This document shows, one piece after another, positions 54,001 through 61,481 of a DNA stretch of 64,000 nt (its first letter is position 1; each line of letters starts with the position of its first letter). Under the pieces are notes generated by a model. It saw nothing but the letters and a program-made list of their open reading frames with translations. It was not told the DNA's origin and made no database searches. The DNA is from Peptoclostridium acidaminophilum DSM 3953 (GTDB lineage: Bacteria; Bacillota; Clostridia; Peptostreptococcales; Peptostreptococcaceae), in assembly GCF_000597865.1 (NCBI RefSeq), contig NZ_CP007453.1:372001-436000 (forward strand), written 5' to 3'. The position numbers and the translations under genes are program-made.

Positions 54001-54174
54001 GCTCTGTTTGTTAGGGAATACAAGACTGAAAACGCCTATACGTCTCCCTTCGTGTTCCTTGGAGAGTGCGACTATGTAAGCCACTCAGGGAGCAGACCCA
54101 TGAGCTTTGTCTGGAGGCTTAAGCATGACATGCCGCCTATGTTTGTCCCAAAGGCGAACAAGAGCATACTATAA
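51022..54174 (+). CDS. SauUSI-like modification-dependent restriction enzyme (PLD-helicase-DUF3427)
   Basis: 1050 residues, all domains intact. Order: a roughly 130-residue N-terminal extension; a phospholipase-D-type nuclease with His227-X-Lys229 in RLHAKAYLF and GSSNIS; an SF2 translocase with Walker A AATGIGKT (351-359), DEFHHA (Asp448) and TATPERMDG; a helicase-C domain with QLGRGLRLSEGKD; and a C-terminal DUF3427 region (YVSHSGSRPMSFVWRL). This is the architecture of SauUSI, a type IV enzyme that cuts DNA containing modified cytosine. No methylase accompanies it, as expected for type IV. The specificity is unproven. Confidence 0.88.
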   Translation: MLREGIYEEIITEKIKSDIEALEIADFEVCKESLDVEEARKTLSAYISAVTRMALKYVRDSSSDDREALLLQIATCNDVISTLSERLEEDEFDSLKIGEEGEVLTSIYSRLNSIRGLRNKRQVRPVTPLSESSLFTGSHYEPSMLEELKKEIATSDSIDMLVSFIKWSGLRCIIEELKDFTENRKGRLRVITTSYMEATDYKAVLELSRLKNTKVKISYDTDRTRLHAKAYLFKRETGFSTAYIGSSNISNPALTSGLEWNIKVTEKDSFDILRKFEATFESYWNDSEFVHFCGGNEEEVQRLRAALSKNRQGRDDSYVEFDIQPYHYQKEMLEKLRVEREVFGRYKNLLVAATGIGKTVISAFDYKRFRQASKASSRILFVAHREEILKQSLRTFRVILKDPNFGDLLVGGSVPEEIDNLFISIQSFNSTRLYERTSEDFYDYIIVDEFHHAAAESYQKLLGHYKPKILLGLTATPERMDGKNVLEYFEDTIAGEMRLNEAIDRKLLSPFQYFCVSDTEDLSRLKWGRRGYDIRELENVYTSSKLRSKQVINSLKRYVADINDVKGLGFCVSIEHAKYMADFFNKAGIPSVALFAGVEASVRTDARQMLSSGEVKFIFVVDMYNEGVDIPEINTVLFLRPTESLTVFVQQLGRGLRLSEGKDCLTVLDFVGQAHRNYSFEEKFRALTGKTKHSVKHYVQNGFFNLPKGCYIQLEKQAKEYILRNIKESSSSRKNIVEKIRCFRADTGMELTLANFLKHHHLSIYDFYGKNGDRTLRRMMVEAGVKEDFNYEAEMVITKRLPSLFHLNSRRLLEFLIAYLGGWPADVEEKRLMLSMLYYSFYNSHPNAEGLGSMEEGIRMILECSEMREEILDILNYNYENMDIVEIESNLGFECPLGVHSSYSTSQVLAALGYFNESSSPAFREGVKYFADKKLDIFFITLNKSEKDFSPSTLYEDYAINDRLFHWQTQSRTAEGSATAKRYINHKATGNRIALFVREYKTENAYTSPFVFLGECDYVSHSGSRPMSFVWRLKHDMPPMFVPKANKSIL

Positions 54175-54178
54175 GCAG

Positions 54179-54212
54179 AAAGCTGGAGAGATTGTTAGTC
54201 TTTCCAGCTTTT
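54179..54212 (+). terminator. Terminator after the restriction gene
   Basis: AAAGCTGGA and TCCAGCTTT arms with an interrupted inner AGA/TCT pair, followed by TTTTG. Confidence 0.75.
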
Positions 54213-54285
54213 GCATATTGAAATCAGGTCACGGTAAGTGATTTTACTCGAGCTCAGACTTTTTCTTTTTGAATTCCTCTTCATC

Positions 54286-54311
54286 AATAGCTTTCATTAA
54301 TAGCTTTCATT
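54286..54311. repeat. 13-bp direct tandem repeat
   Basis: AATAGCTTTCATT occurs twice in tandem in the gap before the MBL-rhodanese gene. It is probably a replication-slippage product. Confidence 0.6.
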
Positions 54312-54418
54312 CTTTGTGGATTTTCATGCCAAATATTATATAATGTATTTACAATAAGCTTATATTGATATAATTATTATATGCAGCGTAACAACCGCAA
54401 GACAAAGGAGGAATAAGC

Positions 54419-55489
54419 ATGCTATTTGAACAGCTAAATCCGCACTCCTGCAAAACATACCTCATAGCAAATGATGACAATTCAGCGGTGATAATTGATC
54501 CGGTCATTGAACATTTCAAATTTTATATCGAGCTGTTGAAAGAGAGGAAACTGAAGCTGACACACGTGATTGACACCCATACCCATGCGGACCACATATC
54601 AGCAGGCTCGGCCCTCAGGGATGCGACGGGGTGCGAGTATGTTATGCACGAGAACGCTCCGTCAAAATGCGTAAGCATACGTGTAGAGGACGGGGATGTA
54701 TTGAATATAAGCGGCATGGAATTCAAATTCCTCTACACGCCGGGACACACAAAGGATGCTGTGAGCATAATCGTTGGCGACAAGCTGCTTACTGGTGATT
54801 TTCTTTTCCTTGATGATGGCGGCGCAGGGCGAGACGACCTTCCGGGAGGAGATCCTGCAGACCACTGGGAGAGCCTAAAAAAGCTTGATGAGCTGCCGGA
54901 CGAGCTTGTAGTCTATCCAGCCCATGAGTACAGAGGCAGGCAGCCGTCAAATCTGGGAACTCAGCGCAAGACTAATCCCCACCTCCAAAAGCGAAGCAAG
55001 GACGAGTTCATTAGATATATTGAAGACCTGCGCCTTGGACCTGCAGAGTGGATGAAGGATGTCCTGAAGGCAAACTACGCCTGCTCGCAGGATCCCAACG
55101 CTGCATGGATACCTTTAGATATTGCGGCCTGCGAAATAAAGGGTACAATGGAGGAGGGCGTAAACGAGACTGAGGTGGATTATATTTCAGCGCACGAGCT
55201 CAATGAAAGGATTCGCGAGGGTCTGCAGGATACGCTGCTTGTGGACGTCCGTGAGGAAGACGAGCTTGAAGGCCCATTTGGCCATATTGAAGGGATTCAC
55301 AATATTCCAATCGGCGAGCTGGCAATGAAACAAAGGGAGCTTCAAAGCTTTAAAAATTCCAATATTGTAACTGTTTGCCGCTCAGGGGCGAGAGCTACAA
55401 CAGGAGCTCAGATACTAAAAAAGGCCGGATTTGAGAAGGTATTTGTGCTTGAAGGCGGCATGAAGGCCTGGAGAGAACACGGGTTCTAG
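54419..55489 (+). CDS. Persulfide-dioxygenase-like MBL fold fused to rhodanese
   Basis: 356 residues. The N-terminal metallo-beta-lactamase domain has THTHADHISAG, TPGHTKDAV and PAHEY, the iron ligands and layout of ETHE1/persulfide dioxygenase. The C-terminal rhodanese (about 255-356) has the active cysteine in TVCRSGARATTG. The natural fusion is known in PRF-type proteins acting on glutathione or other persulfides. In an anaerobe lacking glutathione the substrate may be CoA, cysteine or a protein persulfide; oxygen defence is another option. AAAGGAGG precedes the ATG. Confidence 0.87.
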   Translation: MLFEQLNPHSCKTYLIANDDNSAVIIDPVIEHFKFYIELLKERKLKLTHVIDTHTHADHISAGSALRDATGCEYVMHENAPSKCVSIRVEDGDVLNISGMEFKFLYTPGHTKDAVSIIVGDKLLTGDFLFLDDGGAGRDDLPGGDPADHWESLKKLDELPDELVVYPAHEYRGRQPSNLGTQRKTNPHLQKRSKDEFIRYIEDLRLGPAEWMKDVLKANYACSQDPNAAWIPLDIAACEIKGTMEEGVNETEVDYISAHELNERIREGLQDTLLVDVREEDELEGPFGHIEGIHNIPIGELAMKQRELQSFKNSNIVTVCRSGARATTGAQILKKAGFEKVFVLEGGMKAWREHGF

Positions 55490-55562
55490 AACTCAATAAA
55501 AAGCGCTATGAAATATACATTACAATCCAGAAAATATAATTGCTAAGACGAAGGAGAAAAAA

Positions 55563-56909
55563 ATGCTTAATATAACTTCACGCATAGACAAGTTGCCGAC
55601 TACACCTATGCTCAAAAAAATACTATTCTGGACAGGCATAGGCTGGATGTTCGATGCAATGGACCAGGGAATGGTGGCTGGAGTAATGGCAGCAATAGGC
55701 AAGGACTGGGAGCTTACCACCGGGCAGCTTGGGCTTCTTGGAAGCTCGGGTATGCTTGGAATGGCGCTTGGAGCTGCGCTCTCAGGCATGGCTGCCGACA
55801 GATGGGGAAGAAGAAAGGTAATAATGTGGACTCTTATCATTTACGGAATTGCCAGTGGGCTTTCAGGCTTTGCCACAAGCTATCCGATGCTTCTGGCGCT
55901 GAGATTCCTTACAGGCTTTGGACTGGGAGGCGAGCTGCCTGCGGCGTCCACGCTTGTCAGTGAATATTCGCCTACAAAGGACCGTGGGCGGAACGTAATA
56001 ATACTTGAAAGCTTCTGGGCTTGGGGCTGGATAGCGGCCGCTCTTGTGGCGTATCTAATGATTCCGGTTTACGGCTGGAGGACTGCGTTCTGGGTGGGCG
56101 CACTCCCGGCGTTGTTTGCGGCGTACTTTAGGAAGGTTGTTCCCGAGTCTCCCCGTTATCTTGAATTGACAGGAAGAATCAAGGAAGCCGACGAGCTTGT
56201 TGGAATAATGGAAAAGCAGGCCGGCATCAGCTATGAATCTGGAATAACGGCCAATGAGAATTCAAACCAGCAAGGCAATGGCCGGATTACATTTGCAGAC
56301 TTGTGGTCGAAAAAGTATATAAGGAGCACTGTTGTCCTTTGGGTGATATGGTTTGGAATCAACTTTGGCTATTATGGCTTTGTGCTCTGGACTCCTTCGC
56401 TGCTAGTTGACAAGGGCTTTGACCTTGTCAGGAGCTTTGAGTTTACACTTATAATGTGCCTTGCCCAGCTTCCTGGATATTTCAGCGCTGCTTACCTGGT
56501 TGAAAAGGTGGGAAGGAAAATGGTGCTTGCTGTATACTTTGCGGGCACAGCTCTTGCGGCCTGGCTGTTTGGCCATGCGGGAAGCAGCCTTGAGGTCATA
56601 ATATATGGAAGCCTACTGTACTTCTTCAGCCTGGGAGCCTGGGGCTGCGTGTACGCATACACTCCCGAGGTTTATCCTACGGTAGCCAGGGCGAGCGGAA
56701 CCGGCTGGGCTTCGGCCTTTGGTCGTCTTGGAGCCTTTTTGGCGCCCTTTGTAGTGCCGGTTGTCTACAAGTCCTTCGGCACACAGGCTGGCTTTGGCTA
56801 TGTGTTTTTAATGCTTACGGCTGTATTTGCTACTGTAGCATTAGTAGTTGCAGTCTTTGGAAAAGAGACCATGGGCAAGTCCCTCGAGGAGATAAGCATT
56901 CATATGTAA
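55563..56909 (+). CDS. MFS transporter, sugar-porter/AAHS-like (NaiP-like)
   Basis: 448 residues, twelve helices. WMFDAMDQGMVAGVM in helix 1, DRWGRRKVIM between helices 2 and 3, and PESPRYLELTGR after helix 6 are MFS sugar-porter/AAHS motifs. It resembles NaiP/YceI niacin transporters in overall layout, but the ligand assignment is tentative. AAGGAG precedes the ATG, and a terminator follows. Confidence 0.8.
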   Translation: MLNITSRIDKLPTTPMLKKILFWTGIGWMFDAMDQGMVAGVMAAIGKDWELTTGQLGLLGSSGMLGMALGAALSGMAADRWGRRKVIMWTLIIYGIASGLSGFATSYPMLLALRFLTGFGLGGELPAASTLVSEYSPTKDRGRNVIILESFWAWGWIAAALVAYLMIPVYGWRTAFWVGALPALFAAYFRKVVPESPRYLELTGRIKEADELVGIMEKQAGISYESGITANENSNQQGNGRITFADLWSKKYIRSTVVLWVIWFGINFGYYGFVLWTPSLLVDKGFDLVRSFEFTLIMCLAQLPGYFSAAYLVEKVGRKMVLAVYFAGTALAAWLFGHAGSSLEVIIYGSLLYFFSLGAWGCVYAYTPEVYPTVARASGTGWASAFGRLGAFLAPFVVPVVYKSFGTQAGFGYVFLMLTAVFATVALVVAVFGKETMGKSLEEISIHM

Positions 56910-56931
56910 ATTGGAAATCGAGTAATTAAAG

Positions 56932-56961
56932 AAGAGTCCCTTATATCCGGGACTCTTTTTT
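56932..56961. terminator. Terminator after the MFS gene
   Basis: AGAGTCCC and GGGACTCT arms, 8-nt loop, T-run on the plus strand; it could also serve the convergent hydrolase gene. Confidence 0.88.
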
Positions 56962-56980
56962 GCTGGCTTGGATTTTTTTG

Positions 56981-57607
56981 CTACTTTGCAATATCTCCTA
57001 TCATTTCAAACACTGCCTCTGCAAGAATCCTATGTGACTGCATGTCAATATGCTCGCCGTCGAGCTTGCTCGAGCTTATAATGCTGCCAGCATCAAGCAG
57101 GTGGCATTTGTCTTCCAGCAATCTTTTGAACTGCCTTGATAATCCAAGGCTTTTTTCTCTGCCCCCTTGCGAGTGGGAGTCTTCGTCGTCAGTCGTTTCG
57201 GTGGGCGGCGGTATTATCACTAGAATTTCTGGAGACTTCATATCCGGCCCGGCGCAGCTTGAGCTGGCAATTTTCACTAGAGTTTCAACGCCCTTGGCAA
57301 CATCGACGGCCTCAAGCGAGAAGCGGTGCTTTAGGTCATTAGTGCCTAGCATTATCACGAGAATATCGACAGGCTTATGTGATGCCAGGCATGTGAGCAG
57401 GAACCTCTTTCCGTTTCTGCACTCGAGGGATATAGGATCGTCCCACACGGTAGTTCTGCCGCATAGACCCTCAGCTATAACCTCATATGAGTCTCCGAGC
57501 ATGTTCTGGAGAACGCCTGTCCATCTTACATTCTTGGGATACCTGCTGCCATTTTCGGGATTCATGCCCCAGGTATTTGAGTCACCGTAGCAAAGAACTG
57601 TTTTCAT
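56981..57607 (-). CDS. SGNH/GDSL-family hydrolase (arylesterase-like)
   Basis: 208 residues, no signal peptide. CYGDSNTWG contains the nucleophilic serine, GLCGRTT the oxyanion glycine, MLGTNDL the asparagine block, and DGEHIDMQSH the Asp/His end. This is the arylesterase/acyl-CoA thioesterase-like branch. The second of two adjacent ATGs is taken as start because GGAGG lies 5 nt upstream of it. Substrate unknown. Confidence 0.88.
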   Translation of the reverse strand: MKTVLCYGDSNTWGMNPENGSRYPKNVRWTGVLQNMLGDSYEVIAEGLCGRTTVWDDPISLECRNGKRFLLTCLASHKPVDILVIMLGTNDLKHRFSLEAVDVAKGVETLVKIASSSCAGPDMKSPEILVIIPPPTETTDDEDSHSQGGREKSLGLSRQFKRLLEDKCHLLDAGSIISSSKLDGEHIDMQSHRILAEAVFEMIGDIAK

Positions 57608-57795
57608 CATTGCCTCCTGTAATAAGTATTGATGCAATTATAACAAATCCTGCTAAAACTATAAACACTTACAACAGATAAGGCAAATCGTTGCTAGCAC
57701 TATAAATTTCCCGGTTTTCTGCATATAAGTTGCGGGTGAAGGGTAAAAAATATCTTGAAGGCACAGAACATTGAATAATCAGGAGGTCAAAACCT

Positions 57796-58179
57796 ATGAA
57801 AAAAATAGAAACCGAGTTTTCAGTAAGAGACGGAGGACACTACTCCCCGGGGATGGTATATAATGGTGTGCTTTACATATCAGGGCAGCTGTCGATTGAT
57901 CCAAATACCGGAAAAAGACCCGAAGGGGGCGTAAAGGCGGAGGCGAGGCAGGCGCTTGAAAACCTCGACACGGTTCTTAAGGCAGCCGGGGCATCGCGCG
58001 ACAATGTCATCCAATGCAGGGTCTACATTCCGGATGTCTCCTACTGGCCGGACCTGAACGAGGTATATTCGGAATTCTTCGGCAGCCACAAGCCTGCCAG
58101 GATAGTAGTGCCGTCAAACAACCTCTACGGCGGATGCCTTGTTGAAATTGAAGCGATAGCGGAATGTGAGGAGGATTAG
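57796..58179 (+). CDS. ridA: RidA-family enamine/imine deaminase
   Basis: 127 residues, normal RidA length. GHYSPGMVYNGVLYISGQL, the catalytic arginine in VIQCRVYIPD and VEIEAIAECEE match the family. RidA hydrolyses reactive 2-aminoacrylate and other enamines released by PLP enzymes. The next gene, 2 bp on, is a PLP enzyme of the D-serine dehydratase class that would generate 2-aminoacrylate, giving a clear functional pair. AGGAGG precedes the ATG. Confidence 0.9.
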   Translation: MKKIETEFSVRDGGHYSPGMVYNGVLYISGQLSIDPNTGKRPEGGVKAEARQALENLDTVLKAAGASRDNVIQCRVYIPDVSYWPDLNEVYSEFFGSHKPARIVVPSNNLYGGCLVEIEAIAECEED

Positions 58180-58181
58180 CA

Positions 58182-59288
58182 ATGAAATATTACGAACTGG
58201 ATACGCCGGCGCTGCTGATTGATAATGAAATCATGACAGAAAACTGCCGCTTAATGCAAAAATATGCAGACAAGTACAATGTCGCCCTAAGGCCTCACAG
58301 CAAGACTCACAAAATGTCGAGGCTTGCCCGCATGCAGGAGGAGATGGGGGCAAAGGGTATTGCCGTTGCGAAGGTCGGAGAGGCCGAGGTTATGGCGGCA
58401 AACGGACTGAGGGACATATTCATAGCAAACGAAATCGTTGGCGACATCAAGCTTAACAGAATCAAAAAGCTATCTGAAACGGTAAACATATCATTCGGCC
58501 TCGACAGCATAGCCCAGGCGGAGATGGTCGAGAGGGTTTTTGAAGGCAGCAAAAGGCCTGCGCACGTGCTAATTGAAATAGAGGTCGGTGAGGAGCGCTC
58601 GGGAGTCATCGATAAGGAGGACTACATAGCTTTGCTTAAACACCTTAAGGGATGCAACAACATTTATCTTAAGGGGATATTCTCGCACGATGGTAACTCC
58701 TACGCCGCCGAAAGTATAGAGGCGTGCAGGGAGATTCACCTAAGGAGCCAGGAGAGAACCCTTAAATTTGCAAAAATTGCTTACGAAATGGGCTTTGAGC
58801 TCGAGACCGTAAGCATTGGCTCGACGCCTTCAATGCTCCACGACTTCCCTATACTTGACGGAGTTACTGAAATAAGGCCGGGAACGTATATCTTAATGGA
58901 CGCCTCACAGGCCAGCGTAATAGGCAGCCTGGAGAGGTGCGCCGCTTCTGTTCTTACAACAGTCATAAGCCTTCCGACTCCAGAAAGGGTGATAACTGAT
59001 GTGGGAGCAAAGGGCATAACAGCCCAGACTAGAAGCAAGGGCATAACAGCCACAAAGGGACTAGGGCTTATAAAGGGGTGGCCCGAGGTGTCAATTTTCG
59101 ACGTTTTCGACGAGCATGCCATAATATACAACAAAGAATTCCACGACGCCCTCAAGGTTGGAGACAAGGTGGAAATAATACCAAACCACATATGCCCGGT
59201 TGTAAACCTTCATGAAACCGCATATTTGATTTCCAATGGCGAAGTGGTTGAGGAGATACCTGTCGATTGCAGAGGCAAGCTGAAGTAG
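58182..59288 (+). CDS. DSD1-type PLP enzyme (D-serine dehydratase / D-threonine aldolase-like)
   Basis: 368 residues, alanine-racemase-fold barrel. The PLP lysine is in RPHSKTHKM near residue 40. SIGSTPSM binds phosphate, and IIPNHICPVVN near the C-terminus supplies the His-X-Cys zinc site of DSD1/D-threonine aldolase enzymes. It would break down D-serine, D-threonine or a 3-hydroxy D-amino acid. Coupling to ridA favours dehydratase chemistry that releases enamine. Confidence 0.85.
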   Translation: MKYYELDTPALLIDNEIMTENCRLMQKYADKYNVALRPHSKTHKMSRLARMQEEMGAKGIAVAKVGEAEVMAANGLRDIFIANEIVGDIKLNRIKKLSETVNISFGLDSIAQAEMVERVFEGSKRPAHVLIEIEVGEERSGVIDKEDYIALLKHLKGCNNIYLKGIFSHDGNSYAAESIEACREIHLRSQERTLKFAKIAYEMGFELETVSIGSTPSMLHDFPILDGVTEIRPGTYILMDASQASVIGSLERCAASVLTTVISLPTPERVITDVGAKGITAQTRSKGITATKGLGLIKGWPEVSIFDVFDEHAIIYNKEFHDALKVGDKVEIIPNHICPVVNLHETAYLISNGEVVEEIPVDCRGKLK

Positions 59289-59345
59289 AATATTAATGAA
59301 GAAAAAGGATGATAGCTATTTGTATACGTATGGGAGGATAATCTA

Positions 59346-59843
59346 ATGAAGCTCATGAAGTTCAATACAAGGACAATGCTTACAAGCATGGTTTTGATGG
59401 CTGTGCTGATTGTTGCAGGTTGCAGCAGGACACCAGAAAATATGATTAAAGAGGAAAAACAGGTAACTGAAACTGGAACAGGGGATGCGGCGGAAACGCC
59501 CGATGTGGACGGCGGCACAGACGGCCAAACGAAATGGCCGGAAGATATCCCATCGTATGTGCCGCGTCTTCCGGGTGAGATCTACAGCATAGCGGAGGAA
59601 AGGGAGGAGGGTATTGTTACCTATTCGATTTTTCTGAAAAACGTGACCGGCGTAGACATGGACTCATATGCCGATGCTCTTTTGAAGGAATCCCCTGACT
59701 GGAGTATTCTCAGCAAAACGGAGCTAGATGACGGCTGGAACCTGAAAGCCATAAAGGAAGGCGGAGAAAATGACACTGGATTGGTGGTATCACTGACTGA
59801 TGCAGGCAAGGGGGTCTTCCAGGTGTCCTTCCCATTGGAATAG
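59346..59843 (+). CDS. Putative lipoprotein of unknown function
   Basis: 165 residues. A signal peptide ends in lipobox VAGC (Cys26), followed by a Thr/Glu/Asp-rich linker and a small globular domain (WPEDIPSYVPRLPGEIYS; VDMDSYADALLKES). The domain has the look of many clostridial envelope proteins but I do not recognise a family. It is a single gene ended by a terminator. Confidence 0.75.
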   Translation: MKLMKFNTRTMLTSMVLMAVLIVAGCSRTPENMIKEEKQVTETGTGDAAETPDVDGGTDGQTKWPEDIPSYVPRLPGEIYSIAEEREEGIVTYSIFLKNVTGVDMDSYADALLKESPDWSILSKTELDDGWNLKAIKEGGENDTGLVVSLTDAGKGVFQVSFPLE

Positions 59844-59920
59844 AATTCGGTTGCCCATTGGTAAGAAGCGGGCAAAATGAGGACGGTCAATTGGACAATG
59901 TCATTAATTTAAGGTTCAAG

Positions 59921-59961
59921 AAAGAGTTTTGTGTTATGAATTGACACAAGGCTCTTTTTTT
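59921..59961 (+). terminator. Terminator after the lipoprotein gene
   Basis: AAGAG-TT-TTGTGT and ACACAA-GG-CTCTT arms (two wobble pairs) with a 9-nt loop and a T-run. Confidence 0.8.
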
Positions 59962-60036
59962 ATGAAAGACATTGGGATTTTTGAATCCTTCTTTGATGTC
60001 TTATAGTTTTCAGAAAAGTCTGAATATTTACAATCA

Positions 60037-60065
60037 TTTACATTTGCTCCCTCCTGTGTTAAAAT
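60037..60065 (+). promoter_or_regulatory. Promoter of orphan binding protein 1
   Basis: TTTACA (60037-60042), 17-nt spacer, TAAAAT (60060-60065). The second unit has the same hexamers at the same spacing at 61320-61348. Confidence 0.8.
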
Positions 60066-60076
60066 TGTGTCATGGT

Positions 60077-60154
60077 GAGGCACGCAATAAAATAGAATGT
60101 CTGCTTGAAAAGGCAGGCATGAGTAGGCCCTAGGGGCGAGTAGAAGAGTGCCTT
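60077..60154 (+). promoter_or_regulatory. Structured leader RNA, copy 1 (unassigned riboswitch candidate)
   Basis: A three-way junction: P1 GAGGCAC/GTGCCTT (60077-60083 with 60148-60154), P2 TGTCTGC/GCAGGCA (60098-60104 with 60113-60119), P3 GCCC-UAG-GGGC (60127-60137). The junction strands GTAG and AGTAGAA are identical in copy 2. CCTAGG (60129-60134), part of P3, can pair with CTTAGG (60185-60190) at the Shine-Dalgarno. It resembles no riboswitch class I know. Confidence 0.7.
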
Positions 60155-60201
60155 GCAGATGTAGACACACTTAAAATTACAAATCTTAGGAGGATGGTAG
60201 T

Positions 60202-61182
60202 ATGGTTAGGAAACTCATATCTGTTTTTTGTGCTTCAATTCTTTTGTCCACTTCTTTAATGGCTGGCTGCACTAAGGCATCGGGCGATTTGTCAGCTTCA
60301 GAATCCAAAACTTACAAAATCGGAATTTCACAGATTGTTGAGCACCCTGCCCTTGACGATGCAAGAAAGGGAATAATTGACGCGCTCAAGGAAGAAGGCT
60401 TTGTGGATGGGGAGAACCTGGAAATCGACTTTCAAAACGCCCAGGGCGACATGCCAACAGCCCAGACAATCGCTGACGGATTCGTTTCAGCCAAGAAAGA
60501 CTTGATTGTTGCCATTGCCACGCCATCAGCGCAGGCTGCGGCCAATGCTACAAAGGACATTCCCATAGTATTTACTGCAGTGACCGATCCCGTAGCTGCA
60601 GGTCTTGTAGCTGCTCTTGAAAAGCCCGGTGGCAATGTGACAGGCTCAAGCGATGCGGCGCCTATGGAAAAGCAATTCGAGCTTGTGAAAACTCTGGTTC
60701 CTAAAGCTAAGAGGATGGGAATCATATACAACACAAGCGAGGCCAACTCAATTGCACAGGTGGACAAGGCCAAGGAGCTTTCTGCCAAATTCGGCTTAGA
60801 AATAGTAGAAATAGGAATAACAACGGTAAACGACATCGATCAGGCACTTAGCTCGGCAAAGGGGGAAATTGACGTGCTCTATACTCCTACAGACAATATA
60901 GTTGCATCGGCAATGCCTCTAATAGCCAACAAGTGCATCGAAAACAAACTTCCTCTTATAGGAGCAGAAGACGCCCATGTCAAGAGCGGAGCCCTAGCCA
61001 CAGAAGGCATAAGCTACTATAACCTGGGACTGCAGACAGGCAAAATGGCAGCCAGGATACTAAAGGGCGAAGCGGCGCAGGACATGCCTGTAGGATTCCT
61101 TGAGAATACAGAGCTTTCAATAAATGACGAGACTGCCAAGCGTATTGGGCTAGATATACCAGAGAGTCTTAATAAAAAGTAA
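60202..61182 (+). CDS. Orphan ABC substrate-binding lipoprotein 1 (TrpX family)
   Basis: 326 residues, lipobox MAGC (Cys23). PF04392-type binding protein: KIGISQIVEHPALDDARKGI, IPIVFTAVTDPVAAGLV, MGIIYNTSEANS, YTPTDNIVASAMP. It is clearly related to TrpX at 49-50 kb and about 80% alike to the next gene. No permease or ATPase is adjacent, so it probably feeds trpYZ or a distant system. AGGAGG lies 8 nt before the ATG. The leader RNA presumably senses its ligand or a product. Confidence 0.9.
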   Translation: MVRKLISVFCASILLSTSLMAGCTKASGDLSASESKTYKIGISQIVEHPALDDARKGIIDALKEEGFVDGENLEIDFQNAQGDMPTAQTIADGFVSAKKDLIVAIATPSAQAAANATKDIPIVFTAVTDPVAAGLVAALEKPGGNVTGSSDAAPMEKQFELVKTLVPKAKRMGIIYNTSEANSIAQVDKAKELSAKFGLEIVEIGITTVNDIDQALSSAKGEIDVLYTPTDNIVASAMPLIANKCIENKLPLIGAEDAHVKSGALATEGISYYNLGLQTGKMAARILKGEAAQDMPVGFLENTELSINDETAKRIGLDIPESLNKK

Positions 61183-61207
61183 TCAAATCAAATATAAATC
61201 AAATTCT

Positions 61208-61260
61208 AAAGGCGCATTCGTATTGCTGAGTATAAACAGAGATATGAATGCTCCTTTTTC
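61208..61260 (+). terminator. Terminator after orphan binding protein 1
   Basis: AAAGG-GCATTC-TAT and ATA-GAATGC-CCTTT arms with small mismatches, 18-nt loop, T-run. Confidence 0.85.
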
Positions 61261-61319
61261 GTTTTTGAATCATCTGCTAGCTGATCCGCTGTATTTATAC
61301 GGAGAAAGTGACTGAATCC

Positions 61320-61348
61320 TTTACATATAAAAGGATGCATGTTAAAAT
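61320..61348 (+). promoter_or_regulatory. Promoter of orphan binding protein 2
   Basis: TTTACA (61320-61325), 17-nt spacer, TAAAAT (61343-61348), the same layout as copy 1 although the spacer differs in sequence. Confidence 0.8.
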
Positions 61349-61359
61349 CATTTAATAAT

Positions 61360-61434
61360 AAGACGCTTTAAGTGTAGGGCCTGATATTATATGCAGGCTT
61401 TTGTAGGCCCTGGGGGCAAGTAGAAATGCGTCTT
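61360..61434 (+). promoter_or_regulatory. Structured leader RNA, copy 2 (unassigned riboswitch candidate)
   Basis: P1 AAGACGC/GCGTCTT (61360-61366 with 61428-61434), P2 GCCTG/CAGGC (61379-61383 with 61394-61398), P3 GCCC-UGG-GGGC (61407-61417). Relative to copy 1, P1 shows compensatory changes at two base pairs while the junction sequence GTAGGCCCT and AGTAGAA is unchanged. CCTGGG (61409-61414) can pair with CTCAGG (61465-61470) at the Shine-Dalgarno. Confidence 0.7.
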
Positions 61435-61481
61435 ATCAGCAGCAACAATCCTAAAAATTCAAATCTCAGGAGGATGGTAGT

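Noticed and set aside
51022-54174. Reading the helicase as a CRISPR Cas3 or type I restriction subunit
   Set aside because: The PLD HKD motif, DEFHHA box and DUF3427 tail in one chain fit SauUSI; there are no cas genes, repeats, hsdM or hsdS nearby.
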